DNA of 64,000 nt, from assembly GCA_021464415.1 (NCBI GenBank), contig CM038468.1, positions 34,274,969 to 34,338,968 of the forward strand. The letters run 5' to 3'. Positions 21,945-33,344 of this stretch are shown here, piece by piece. Origin of the DNA: Lonicera japonica. Lineage: Eukaryota > Streptophyta > Magnoliopsida > Dipsacales > Caprifoliaceae. The notes under the pieces are model-generated. The model ran no database searches and was not told the DNA's origin. It worked only from the letters and a program-made list of their open reading frames with translations. Both the position numbers and the translations under genes were made by a program. The stretch's first letter is position 1, and each line of letters starts with the position of its first letter.

Positions 21945-22250
21945 TATTTTTTCTTTTTCTTTTTCTTTTTTTTTTCGCCCGTCTTTTCTTTTCTTTTTTT
22001 CTCTTTTTTTTTGCACCTTTCTTTTCTTTTCTTTTTCTTTTGTCGGCCTCTTTCGGCCGTTTTTCGGTCCCTTTTTTTTTTCTGTCGGAGGCTCCTCTAT
22101 CTCTCTCTTATTCCCCTTCTCCCTTCTTCCTCTTCATCTTCTTCCCCCTCTTCATCTCCCTCTCCCTCTCACTCTCCTTCTTCGTATTCCTCTCACTCTC
22201 CTTCTTCGTCTTCCTCTCCCTCGAGACCCAACCCCTTTCTTCCATCACCA
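21945..22250 (+). repeat. Long polypyrimidine stretch upstream of the LBD frame
   Basis: Runs of CTTTT, TTTTTC and then CTCTCTCCCT units cover about 300 bp and end about 70 bp before the LBD ATG. Open frames here are products of low complexity and not genes. The stretch may act as leader or promoter-proximal DNA of the LBD gene. I see no clear TATA box. Confidence 0.6.
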
Positions 22251-22316
22251 TCCCTTTCCTCCAACGCCATTTTTCTCTTTTGTAATAAGTTTTTCTTACA
22301 AAAGTAAACAAAAATA

Positions 22317-23140
22317 ATGTCAAACACTCCATTTTTTTCAGGTCGTCCATGTGTGGCTTGTGCTCATAGCCCCAAGAGATGTCCTCTAGCTTGTGATTAT
22401 GCTAGAATTTTTCCAAATGTGATTGATCGTGAGGACTATCACACAATCTTCACTGTTTTCGGGGTGAGGAATGTTGCATCTTTTTTGCAACGTGTCCCCG
22501 AAGATCGACTTCTCGAGGCTCTTAGTTCGTATCTTCTTGAAGCCACGGCGAGGATTGAGAATCCCGCTAGAGGTTGTACTGCTCTCCTTGCTTCTTTTGA
22601 ACAGAAGGTGGAAGAGTTACAAGCATGGGTGACGGCATTAGAGGCTCGATTAGGAGGGGGTCTTCCTGTGTTAACCCGTTATGCTCCTTTGCTCCTCTTG
22701 GAGGTTCTTCGAGGTTCCCTTCGTCGGCCGAAAATAACGTGCCAAATGTTATTCCGACTGCCGTGAATCTTTCGGAACCTATTCCCGGAGGTTTTTTGAG
22801 GCTCCTTATGTCGGAAGAGGGTGTACAGAATATTCTTTCGACTACCACGAATCTTGTAGAAAATGGGGCTTCTCTGACTGAAGTGAATTTGCCGTCATTT
22901 CAGAATCCGTCCTATAACCAGGCTACCTTGGACTCCGTTTACCAGGCGGCCTCGGAAGGTTTTTTATCGCAATCTTCACTAGATGATTTTGTTGCAGATT
23001 TTGCTAAAACAGCGGGCCCTGATTGGACAGCTTCGGGGAATATCCGCCATGATTTTTTTGATTCTTCTTCTGATTTAAGTACTATTTTGAATTTTGATGC
23101 TGATGATCTTCAGATTCTTCAGCCTTTTTTGAGTGACTAG
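22317..23140 (+). CDS. LBD (LOB-domain) transcription factor carried by a retrotransposon, probable frameshift
   Basis: ATG at 22317 opens a 149-codon frame. Cysteines 12, 15, 22 and 26 give the C-X2-C-X6-C-X3-C zinc motif of plant LOB-domain proteins. A GAS-type block follows (FGVRNVASFLQRVP, about 48-61), then the NPARGC block and a leucine-zipper-like helix (FEQKVEELQAWVTALEARL). This is the complete order of a class I LOB domain. In this family it binds DNA and controls organ-boundary and root genes. After the domain the frame ends early (22766), while another frame from about 22660 to 23140 is open and continues in similar style (VQNILSTTTNLVENG, then an acidic C-terminus with SLDDFVADF). 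A one-base change in the G-run near 22655 is the likely break. It lies antisense to the host element. Confidence 0.8.
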
Positions 23141-23225
23141 ATAATGTGTATCTCTAGTGAGGGTTTTGTAAAAATGTTCCGGAGATGTTCCACTTGTAGC
23201 CCTTGTATGTTGATAGCAATTTTTC

Positions 23226-23480
23226 CAAAATCCTTAGTTTCTTAAAAGGAAAAATTGTTCTATTTGGCTAAGTCTTGAGTAGAGTCATGCTCACTTCTGA
23301 CTTAGGCAAATTCTGACAATTTTCTCATTTAAGTCCTTGGTTTCTTAAAAGGAAAATTTGTTGTTTTTGCTAAGTTTTGAGTAGAGTCTTGCTCCCTTCT
23401 AACTTTAGGTAAATTGCTAAGTTTTGAGTAGAGTCTTGATCCCTTCTAACTTTAGGCAAATTCTGACAATTTTTCTCAAT
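23226..23480. repeat. Tandem repeats downstream of the LBD frame
   Basis: Units with TCTTAAAAGGAAAA, GCTAAGTTTTGAGTAGAGTC and TTGCTCCCTTCTAACTTTAGG occur three times with partial truncation. No coding potential is seen. Confidence 0.75.
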
Positions 23481-23860
23481 TATTACCAGGGAACGTCAAA
23501 ATCTTGGTCTCTGACCAGTGGTACAGCAATAGATGATCATTCTCAGCCAGGTCTCTTTGGGTTGAGGTGGTCCTGCTGTTGTCTGATAGACTTCAAAATT
23601 GCATTCGGCTTTGTGGAAGTTTGATATCCGCTGAAAATTTCTTCAATTTATTTCTTGTGATTTTTCGGATGAACTTGATAAGAATTACATTCAGGAAGTA
23701 ATCTTTTGAAAGCTCATCAATTTTTTCTACAATAAAAATTATTGATCGTAAGAAAATGATACGACTTTAGATATATTAAAACAAAGATAAAAAATCATAT
23801 ATGAGTTATCAAAAAATAACTTATCTCTTTTTTGGATTTTATCCCCTTGGGTAACCGGAT

Positions 23861-24310
23861 TTTTGAATGATTATGCGCCTGTAAATATTGAGTTAGCATA
23901 AGCCTGTCGGATTTTTGCATTTTTTATCGCAGTGCCTTTGTATCCCGGTTTTGGACCCCGAGATGGCCAAATTTGAAAACGGATTGAACTGGAAAGTTGT
24001 AGATCTTGAAATTTTCTTCAAAATGGACTCCAGAATCACATGATTCGGAGTTTTGAACACAAAATTACGCGCCTGGTAATATTGAGTCACCGTAGGCCCG
24101 CGAGATTTCGTTCTAGAAAGTTTGTATCGAAGTTTTGAACCCCGAGATGGACGAATTTGAGAAACTCTTGAACTGAAAAGTTGTATCTCTTGAAATTTTA
24201 TTCAAAATGGACTCCAGAATTACATGATTTGGAGTTCTGAGCATAAAGTTATGCCCCCGAGAATATTGAGCTACGTAGTCCCGCGGGATTTCGAGCTTTT
24301 CACCGAAAAT
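23861..24310. repeat. Tandem repeats, about 183-bp unit
   Basis: CCCCGAGATGG(C/A)C(A/G)AATTTG occurs at about 23957 and 24140, and CAAAATGGACTCCAGAAT is repeated likewise. A third partial unit precedes the PBS. This is untranslated leader DNA of the retroelement in its own orientation. Confidence 0.78.
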
Positions 24311-24354
24311 TCACTTGTAATTTCTAAAGAACGAGAGCTTTAGAGAGCTTGTCG

Positions 24355-24372
24355 TTCCCACAGACGGCGCCA
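24355..24372 (-). other. Retrotransposon primer-binding-site motif
   Basis: TGGCGCCGTCTGTGGGAA on the minus strand starts two bases after the LTR end. This motif is typical of the start of the internal region in plant Ty3/gypsy elements. I do not assign the tRNA. Confidence 0.8.
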
Positions 24373-24374
24373 AC

Positions 24375-25214
24375 TGATGGTGTCAAAATCTAGAAATAGA
24401 TAATTAACCAATAAATAAGCGAATATCGGTGAATAAAAAATAAATGCGGCGCAATAATGAACACATGACTTTTTTTCTAAGGTAGGTTCCCCTGGCAGCG
24501 CTTATGCTATTCCAGTGGTACGTCCTCCTTTTGTGTGTGCTTGTGTTGTATTAGCTCAAAATCAATCAATTTGGATGATAATACAAGCTACCAACTTCTC
24601 TCTCTCTATAATTTCCTTAATTCTATTTATAAGTATAGAATTAGGATTACAAATATTTCAACAAAATAAATAATAAACTGGGTATGAGAGAGAGTGTATA
24701 AGGGTTGTTGGTATTTTTTGGAGTATGAAAATAGAGAGTATAAGACCCTTCTATTTTTTGGGGTATGAAAATAGAGAGTATAAGACCCTTCTATTTTTGG
24801 GAGTATGAAAAGAGAGAGTATATGACTCCTCTATTTCTTCCCGAATTGGCTTGTATTTGTATTGCCAATGGATTTATATCTCTTAAAAGAGATAGATGGA
24901 TATTAAGAGAGAAAGGAGAGATGTTTTTGTTGTGTGTTGAATGAATGAATGGTGGGGGGTATTTATAGGTAAATGGAGAATGGCAAAAACCGTAAATTTG
25001 ATAAAAATGAATGGCATAAGTTAATCTTTGGTGGAGGTAGGTGAGATGTGGTAGGTGTGGTAGGTGAGATGTGGTAGGTGAGGAGGTAAAAATGAGATTT
25101 TACCGGGGATAAAAACGAGATTTTACCGGGGGTAAAATTGGAATTTTACCGGAGGTAAAAAATGTTGAAAATTATTTTTGTAGGCCAATGGTAAATTAAT
25201 ATTTACCCCCATCA
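24375..25214 (-). repeat. LTR (5' LTR of the LBD-carrying element)
   Basis: It is 840 bp, a direct repeat of 20574-21399. It has one extra partial unit around 25090-25125 (GAGATTTTACCGGGG repeated). It is followed by the GTGAC target duplication at 25215. Confidence 0.92.
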
Positions 25215-25219
25215 GTGAC

Positions 25220-26250
25220 CTTTTCTCATGTGGAAGTTAATGTAGCCTTTGAGAACATACACAATAGTTAAAGTAAATAGAATAAAATTACTCTACACGG
25301 ATGGAAGAGTAACAAGTTAAGATGAAAATAATAATTATAAATTTCACATACTCTCGGTTCAATATAAATTACTCAACACACAAATTCACGTAAAAGGGAG
25401 ATTTTGATACTTTATGGAGGTGGTATATTTTGTGGGTGATGACGTGGATGTAAAGTACGAATGAAAGTGTGGAATCAATGTTACAGTTTAGTATTATGCT
25501 TAATTTATAATTTGTAAAACGCGAAGTGAGAAAAGAGACGAACTTTAAGAGTGTATGTAAAAGATCAATTGAACATACAAATGAATGTCCATATGTTGTT
25601 GGCATTTATTGAACCTTTTTGATGGTGATCCTTCCACACCATTTATACATTAAAATAAAAAAAAAATTACCAAATAATTCATTTTATTTTCTTAGGTTTA
25701 ATGAATATTAGTTGATTAAATTTGGAATTACTTTTCGACTTTATCATCATGCTTCAAAAATGACCATAATAATATCTAGAATTCTAAACCATCATAAATA
25801 TTGTTGAATGCCCTCTTCATCTCGCATTAGGAGTTAAAACTTTTTAAGGATACATTAGATTTAATGAAATTAATGCCTGAATAAAATAATTAATTATTAT
25901 TAGATTTTGTACATTGAATATGTCTTGAAAAAAATAAATATATAATCCTTTAATATAAATTTCGAAAAGAAAGAGAAGGGAGAGTTGTTCATCGATCAAT
26001 TGATATGTGAGGGAGAAAAAGTGTTAAGAGACAAGGAAATTTTAGAGAGAAAAATGCAAACACCACCAAGAAAATTAGTTAAAAGAAAATAAACTAATTA
26101 CACTAACATGTCTTAAACTAGTTGAAGATTTAGTTTGCACTTTAAACAAATTTTTCAAACAATTTGCACCCTATACATTTAATTTGCTGAAATCAACTCT
26201 AATAGGTAATTTTCTACAAAATTTTTGACTAGCTACCACTGTGAGCATTT
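25220..26250. other. AT-rich DNA without recognisable feature
   Basis: I see no convincing gene, terminal repeat or RNA gene here. The open frames are short and of biased composition. Confidence 0.5.
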
Positions 26251-26736
26251 GACATGTGTCTTTTTAATATGAAAAACAAACACCACCCTCATTTAATACT
26301 AGAAAATCTCCATTTACGCTTAAATCTTAAGAAACAAATCTTCTATTTCAGTATGTGTTATCCCAAAATTATGCTGAAAAAAACAAATGTAAGATGCTTG
26401 GGGTGGATGCCAGTTAGAAATTTTGCTGGAGTTGGCTGCAACAAATTGAGTGTATAGGGTGCTAAAGGTCCCCAAAAATTGTAACTTCACATATAAAGCA
26501 TAAATTTCGTTGACCCATGATTCAACTTCTTGACACGAATTATAAAAAAGTTCTAGTGTGAATTTACTAATCGAGGACCCTTTATATAGGGTTGAGTAAG
26601 GATACAAAAAAGGAAATATATATTAAAAAAATAAAAATCCTATATGACTTTACAATAATCAACGGATTTGGGAGTAATTAATTATGGAGAAATCTTCCAA
26701 AGGTCAACTATACGATATTATTAGAATATTCTAACA
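26250..26736 (-). repeat. Copia 3' LTR remnant
   Basis: On the minus strand it starts TGTTAGAATATTC at 26736, directly after a purine-rich GCTAGGGGA. A TATA box, CCCTATATAAAGGG, lies at 26578-26591. This is the usual layout of plant Copia LTRs. The far end is not resolved, because the matching 5' LTR is absent from the window. Confidence 0.6.
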
Positions 26737-26902
26737 TCCCCTAGCAAATTCAAGGTGGTAAATGAGAAACTAGCTTGAGTTTGAAAAGCAAATCCTTAAA
26801 GTGGCTTGGCAAATGAGCTTAGTGAAGAAGTCAGCCTGTTTATCCATGGAGAAAATGGAGATGAGGCAAGTAGAACTGGTAGAGACATGCTGACGAAAAA
26901 AA
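26737..26902 (-). pseudogene. Copia polyprotein C-terminus (after CACTA insertion)
   Basis: On the minus strand the text reads RQHV, then DKQADFFTKL, which is the end of Copia RNase H (usual form QLADIFTK). Together with 32280-32562 it forms one domain split by the CACTA element. The join falls between the HIEIDSHF motif and RQHV. Confidence 0.75.
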
Positions 26903-27059
26903 ACCTACACCATTTCTCGCTAACTAGCACGCTAATTTGGCACGGTTGTTTACCGTGCCAAATTTTGGCTGGTCTTGACACGCATTTGGCATGGATTAAA
27001 GCTGTACTAATTTGGTACTGCTCATTATAGTGGCAAAAGCGTACCGATCTGCATCTTCT

Positions 27060-29330
27060 CTTTCCAACCCTTTGACCAAATTTCCCACCCACTTGAAAAG
27101 TTAATTTTGAATTATTTGAAGCTTCCCGCCATAATTTTGTAAACTTTTTGAAAAAAAATTAAAATTCAATCCAACTTTTTTAAAAAAGAAAAATCATATG
27201 GAAATAAATTATTTTTTATTTTTTTACTTTCTATGAAAAAAATTGAAATTTAAATGAAAATTATGTCTAGTACCTAGATCCCCTTTTTCTCGAAATAATT
27301 ATATTTTGACTCTTATGTATTATTATTTTGAAAAATTTTTATGTTATATTATATTTTATTTTAAATATACTACTTTCATTTTGGAAACATGTACAATTAA
27401 ACCTTTTGATAACTAATATTCAATAACTTAATGATTCTACTATTAATTTATTTTTTTTAAGGAACAAAGTACGTAATGGATATTTTTAAAATTTGTAATT
27501 ATAATTTTCAAAAATGCTATTTTATAATACTCATTATTATACTAAAATTAAATTTAATACTAGTTATAATACAACACGAAAACTTTTTAGCTTGTACAAT
27601 TGAAATAGATAAGTAAAGCAATTCTATCTTACCTATATCTTTAATTTATAGCAAAATAGTAATAATTAGTCACATAGAGTCACCAATGCAGCTAAAATAA
27701 ATAATTGTATATCTTTTAGCGGGAAAATACATAATTGTAATCTTAATAGCAGCACATGGTGTACCCTTGGTGCGAGTCTATTGTTAATCTAGCATTGAAA
27801 ATTACTACAAAATGATGTTAATTGAGAGATATGAAGAACACATTCATTAACCACCGTACCAAATGCATCTTCTTAATCTAAGTAATTACTAAGAATCATA
27901 TTACACGTATATAGAGTGTGTCACTAGACTAATATCTATACTTACTAAATATTAAACATCTCTAGGATTTTTGGTATGTACACACTGCACAAAATTATCA
28001 AAATCTCGTGCTAAAATTGCTATAAAATAATATAACATATATATTTATTATATATAAATTTTTGTGCCTTCGAACCGAACCGACCGATTAGTATAAAATA
28101 ATAATAAATTTTATTATATATATTTATATAACTAATTTTTTTTGTGTCTATATATAACTAATTAGGTGTATAAGTTTATTTATATAAATTATAAAATATT
28201 GTACTAAACTAATGTCTAATTACTAAACCCCCAGCCCAAGGAGAACTATAGGGGATTTCGTGGTTATAACTTGAGATATTGCTCGTATAAAAACTAGGAG
28301 TGTGCGTAATCCAATCAAATACGCTCAAACTGACTGATCCAATCTAATCAAATTTTGATTGGATTCGGTGAAACTAGTGGATTGGAATATTGGATTAGTT
28401 TGCGCTTTAGAAAACCAAGCAACCATTGGATCGGTTTGGTTATCACCTTGGCGAAACCAATGTCAAACCGATCCAATCTAACCTTAACTAAAAATGACAC
28501 TTGGATTAATTAGTGAATTGTAATAAATATATTGGTTTCAAAGCGACACATACCCCTAATAACAACAAGATATTAGCATCTTATTAGCTCATTAGATCTT
28601 AAAGTTAATAAATTCTTTAAAACGAAATACCGTAAAAATCTTTAATGATATTCTATAAAACCTCCATTTAGTTATAAAAAAAATAAGAAATCGGCCTTAA
28701 CTTGGGCCAATTATATAATTAATATAGTAATAACCTCTACACTGTAGTAAATTATAGATATGGTTGCTTGTAGGGATGTTACGGTCAATTTAAAAATTGA
28801 TAGACCTGACTAAACCGATCTATAAATTCCTGGAAGAAAAAAACCAAAAATAAATAAACTGCAACTGAATGATTCGATCCAGGTTCAGGACTAGCTTGTT
28901 TTCTCAACTAAAATATAAAAATAGACACAAAATCACGTCATTTTAGAGTGTGAAGTGGTGTTTGGTTAAAATTTTAAAATTAATTTTTTGAAAATTTTAC
29001 AAAAAGTCAACTTTACTTCACACTTTTTAAAATTCACATCACTTTATTTTTTCTCTCATAAAATTTTTAAAACACCATAAATTTAAATTCAAAAATTAGA
29101 ATTAGATAAAAAAATATATATTTGAAATCTACTCATTGAGATCTAAAAATAAGATTCATTGCGACTATTTTTTGAATTTTTTTTATAATTTTTTTAAAAT
29201 TGGTTGAAAAAACTCCAAAAAAATTCAATTCATTTTTCAACATATTTTCACACTTCCAAAAAAAATTATTTAAAAAACATATTTTAAAATATCAACCAAA
29301 CCAAACAAACCTTATATTTTTTTTTTTACT
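27060..29330. other. AT-rich interior of the CACTA element
   Basis: This is long AT-rich text with no open frame above about 60 codons. Around 28300-28500 GATTGG- and TTGGATT-type words recur. I find no recognisable gene or other element inside. Confidence 0.5.
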
Positions 29331-29369
29331 TTTTTTCTTTCTCTGAGACTAGTTTTAACCCTAACTCAA

Positions 29370-31740
29370 CAATACTTCTCAGACTCCCCTTTTTTATCTC
29401 TTCCGCCGTTTCTCTCTCCCTCTCTCTACTCTACCCCCAAATCGACTTGATGTCTCGTACTCTCATCGCCGATCACCTTCCGCCGACCACCGACACACTC
29501 ACACACAGGTCAATCTTCTCTCTCCATATAGCAATGTGTTGTCCCGTACTCCCGTAGTTTCATATCTATATATATATATATATGCACGCCGTTACTCATA
29601 TTTTGGATTGTAGGTCTTTGATTTAGTTGTTGTTTTCGGCCTCTCTCTGTCAAAGGCACCCAAATGAACGAACGCCAAGCGCTAGAGCCTGTGGCTGCCT
29701 TTTAATCAGGTATATGTCCCTTCTTTAGTCTCCTCTCTTCCTTCATTCTTTGAGGTTTCACCTAGGGCTTTATTTTATCTTTATTCTTGGCTTTCTTGCT
29801 TTTGGGGTGATTAATCATGGGGGTTTTAGTGCTTTTTAGGATTTTTGAATAGAAAGGGTTTTCTATATTTTAGGCATGGATTTTAGAAAATAAGAAGAAC
29901 ATTGAATGATTTTTTTTATTTTTTTTATAACTAACTAGAATAAAAAAGAAAATAAAGAAGTCATGTTAAAGAGATTAATAACGAAAACTAATCATACAAG
30001 CAGAACATGGGTTTTTTTATTGAATGTTTGAACTTTAGTAGTTTTTGATTTTGTTTTGTTCATCAGAGGCTTTAACATGGAGGTATTATAGTCTTCTTTA
30101 TCCGGTAACAAGTGGTTCGAGAAAGGAGATGAGGCCGCGGGGGTCTAACCTCAATGCCTGGGAATATCCACTATTTCCTTTTTCTTTCTTTTTTTAATCC
30201 TTCACTTTCTTTTTCATGGAAAATTTGAATTTTGTTGAATTTTCTTGTGCATAATTACTACAGTTGGTAAGAAGCTTGATTTAAATGTTACTCAAAATGT
30301 CTTTCGGTAATGCAAAATTCATGTGTTCAGGTACTTAATCTCATTATCTTTTGTTTTGAGTATATGGGTTTCAAACTTGATTTATCTGTCATTAAAATTT
30401 ATGAGTTTGTGATTAGGTTGTATTAAGAAAACTTGGATATATGTAGTATTATATCTGAATTTCGTGTATTATGTGATTACGAGTTACACAAGCTATCCTT
30501 AGGAATATCCTCACACACGCATTGAAATAGGACTAATCCCAGTTTAGGTTGTTGGCTGTGCTTGGCCATAAAAGCTTCCAAATTCAACTTTTGTGGCTAT
30601 GAGTTGCACCACAGTGCCTTTGGCGTGGACAATATCTAGTATTATATATAGCTGGATGTCAATATCTCTTAACTTGTTTCAGTGTGTTTTTGTGATTGAA
30701 TTACAATGTGTGGTTTAATCTAATACACTTGACAGGATCTAATGCATTGAACAAGTCAAGCTCATGTAGGGAAAAAAAGGATCTATGTTAGAAGTCCTTT
30801 CAGTGGTAGGCTCCGCTAATATAATTTGTTAATCTTAGCATATCTGTTTCCATGTTGGTTTTTACACCCTCTTAATTCAAAATATCCAGTCTTTGAAATG
30901 TAGAGAGGCGAAAATTGAATCACACCGGCTCAAAGGATAATTGGCAAGGCACAATCTATACATTTTTTGAATTCTACATCCCTTATTTACTTTAGTTAGT
31001 AGATTTACGAACAACCTACATAAAAAATTGTAGGTTAGTTTTCATATTCATAGTTTAGTTTATTGAAGCTACACATTCTTCAGATGCTCTATATTCTAAG
31101 GCATCAGAGAACTTTTTAACTGACATTGAGAAATTCATAGTGCTTAGGCATTCAATATATTTCTTGTTATTTTCTTGAATTGGTGTGCATATTGTCTTTG
31201 TATCCAGATCACAACGTTCCATTTAACTATGTATAACCCATATATGCTAGTAGTTTTTGCTTTGTAGTAATTGTATTTATTCCTTGGTTGCCATTTTTGT
31301 TTACCTTTTTACTTGCTACTTTCCTCTCTTACAGTTAGCATATCTTGATTTGTAATTTTTATTCCATGTTTATAAAGGTGACGAGATCCCAAGCATCCCC
31401 TGGCGATGACATATATCAAAGTGGCAATTTTTCAATTTGAGGTACATATTTTTTCCGGCTTTTGAACAAATTTTATAGGGCTCATGTTCATCCAGAATGT
31501 ATTTCAGTTGTCATAACAATCAATTGTTCTCTTAATCTCTGATTAATTTTTTCTTATAAATTTCATACAGTTTTTAAATTGAACTTATATACCACTGCTT
31601 ATCTTCTCTTCTCTTCTTATCTTATTTTTTTTTATTCTTTCTTTTTCAGGGCATGATGTGTCTTGTATTATACCATTTTGCCCAGGGGAGTGTAATATTG
31701 TAAGAAGTGCTCAAGGAAGGCACTCTAAAGATCATCAATA
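29370..31740 (+). other. Exon-like, possibly captured transcript inside the CACTA element
   Basis: A CTCTCTCC-rich leader at 29400-29440 resembles plant 5' UTRs. Then come candidate exon ends: AATCAG followed by GTATATGTCC at 29706-29710, CAATTTGAG then GTACATATTT at about 31441, and a TTTTTCAG acceptor at 31643-31650 before GGCATGATG. Coding in the pieces is very short. I cannot tell whether this is a captured noncoding host transcript or a chance arrangement. Confidence 0.3.
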
Positions 31741-32279
31741 ATTTATATTTTTAATAGATATCTTGTAAAATATTTATTTCTTAATTGTTGTGATACATTT
31801 ACATGACTTAATTTATTCTTATTTAAATTTCTAATGGGATTGAATTGTATGAAATGGTTTGTTTTTTCCAATTGGTAAATGGTTGCTTTGCATTGTTTCA
31901 TATACAATTTATATGCGTACTGCAAATATATAAATGTATTTTTTTTATTAAATTATGTAGTTTGACACGGTATAAAACAGTGCAAAAAACGTGCCAAAGT
32001 TGTGCCAAAGTTCAAACTAAATCGGCCCGTGCGGTGAAACATGTTTGAACTAGGGCGAGCCACGTGTCTCACAATTGGCACGGTTGGCAGCCGTGCTTGA
32101 TGAGTGCCAAGTTCTGTGAATTTGGTACCCTTTGACCAAAATATTGCACACTTTTAGCATGGTGCAGAGCCGTACTAATATATTTGGTACGCCAGTATTT
32201 AGCACGGCTTGGAGCCGTGCCAATCTCGGTCAGCCACGGCGTAGAACCGTGCCAATTAGCGAATTTCGGTGTAGTGAAA

Positions 32280-32562
32280 TGAGAGTCAATTTCAATATGC
32301 TTTGTTCATTCATGGAAAACATTGTTGTGAGCAATTTGAATAGTACTCTTATTATATCAACCAATAGTGGTCGGAAGATATTGAGGGACTCCCATGTCTT
32401 GGAAAAGCCAGCGTACCCAGATGAGTTCCTTGGTGGTGCCGACAAGAGCATGGTATATACTCTACTTTGGTACTTGAGCAAGAAACAAGCGATTGTTTCT
32501 TGCAACGCCAAGAAATGAGTAAATCTCCAACGAAATATAGTAACTTGTAGTAGATCATATAT
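32280..32562 (-). pseudogene. Copia RNase H fragment (before CACTA insertion)
   Basis: On the minus strand the motifs are DLLISWRCKKQSLVSCSSTKVEY, here interrupted for length at SLVS, then a QDMG-like block and a NNVFHE..KHIEID block. Two or more frame changes separate them. This is the Copia RNase H order, truncated upstream at about 32562. Confidence 0.75.
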
Positions 32563-33344
32563 TAGTTGGACCTCCCACCTAATTGAAATGAGAGTAGGCA
32601 TCGAGCTCATGGGAAAATGTGGATGGAAAGGGAGAAAATAAAACACCTCCCATCCAAACCAACAACCAACCCTCCAACCACCCATAACCACCAGCACCAC
32701 TACCACTGCCAGTTTTCTAGCAAGCCACCACATTTTCGCCACCCATTTTGGCTCGCAATCAAACCCATAGTCTCGTCTTCTCTTTTTGGAAACACTTTGC
32801 AAACATGTTTATATATATATACACAGAGAGATTAAGGGGCAAAATACAGTGTTAGTGTATCTCGTAGGCCACCTTTGGCTAAAATGGATATATAAAAATG
32901 GTGATAGAAACTGACTTGGTCCATTTAAAGCGACTATTATTTTTATGTGTATAATTGATATGCGATTGTGCTTTTGGGTTATTTCAACAAATTATAAGTT
33001 TAATCATATTTATTGATAAAAACACATATGATCATTTTTGAGTTATGCAAAGTTAAGTTTGTATTCTTGATTTTTTTTAATATATTATTATTATTATTAT
33101 GTATTGGGATTTATTTGACATTAATTTATAATTACATTAGTTATAAAAATGTACTTATCAAAATATAAAAACACATCGCAAAAAACAAATTTGCACTCAG
33201 TTTTTTAGATTGCAAAGTTAAGTTCACACAAAACACAATTTTAATCAAGGCTCTTATTTTAAAACATAATGTTAGTTAAAATCCTTATTTTGAAACACAA
33301 TTTTTAAACAAGAAGTTTATGCTAATAAGATTAAAAAATATGCT
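32563..33344. repeat. AT-rich stretch with a member of the 42-kb repeat family
   Basis: From about 32985 to 33175 the text resembles the left arm of the inverted repeat at 42085-42318. Shared words include TTATGCAAAGTTAAGTTTG, TATTATTATGTATT and TTATTTGAC. The rest holds no gene. A TA microsatellite lies at about 32810. Confidence 0.5.

Larger units (their letters stand above)
20569..25219 (-). mobile_element. Non-autonomous LTR retrotransposon carrying an LBD gene
   Basis: Two direct LTRs (20574-21399 and 24375-25214) begin TGATGG and end CCATCA. A perfect 5-bp duplication, GTGAC, lies at 20569-20573 and 25215-25219. A PBS-type sequence adjoins the right LTR on the minus strand and a purine tract adjoins the left one, so the element reads right to left. 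The internal part is only 2975 bp and has no gag, protease, RT or integrase. It holds an LBD transcription-factor frame on the plus strand, antisense to the element, plus tandem repeats. The PBS style is that of Ty3/gypsy elements, whose Tat lineage is known for extra antisense ORFs. Movement would need enzymes supplied in trans. Confidence 0.92.
26903..32276. mobile_element. CACTA-type DNA transposon without visible transposase
   Basis: The right end, on the minus strand, is CACTACACCGAAATTCGCTA. The left end on the plus strand is ACCTACACCATTTCTCGCTA, so the terminal CAC has mutated to ACC. Three-base AAA flanks both ends (26900-26902 and 32277-32279), matching the 3-bp target duplication of CACTA elements. 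Many subterminal copies of GGCACGG and CCGTGCC in both orientations occur in the first about 150 bp and the last about 300 bp, also typical. No transposase frame is seen in 5.4 kb, so the copy is non-autonomous. It interrupts a Copia RNase H domain. Confidence 0.86.

Noticed and set aside
21880..22350. Several long open frames rich in Ser, Pro, Phe and Leu on the plus strand and Lys, Arg and Glu on the minus strand
   Set aside because: They are products of the polypyrimidine run upstream of the LBD frame. No domain, and all three plus frames are open only because of composition.
20569..25219. Reading the LBD element in plus orientation
   Set aside because: The PBS motif adjoins the right LTR on the minus strand and the purine tract adjoins the left LTR, so the retroelement runs on the minus strand, opposite to the LBD frame.
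32230..32802. A 190-codon minus-strand frame as a gene
   Set aside because: It is a composite of Copia RNase H in mixed frames, the CACTA end and a low-complexity leader. It is not a single gene.
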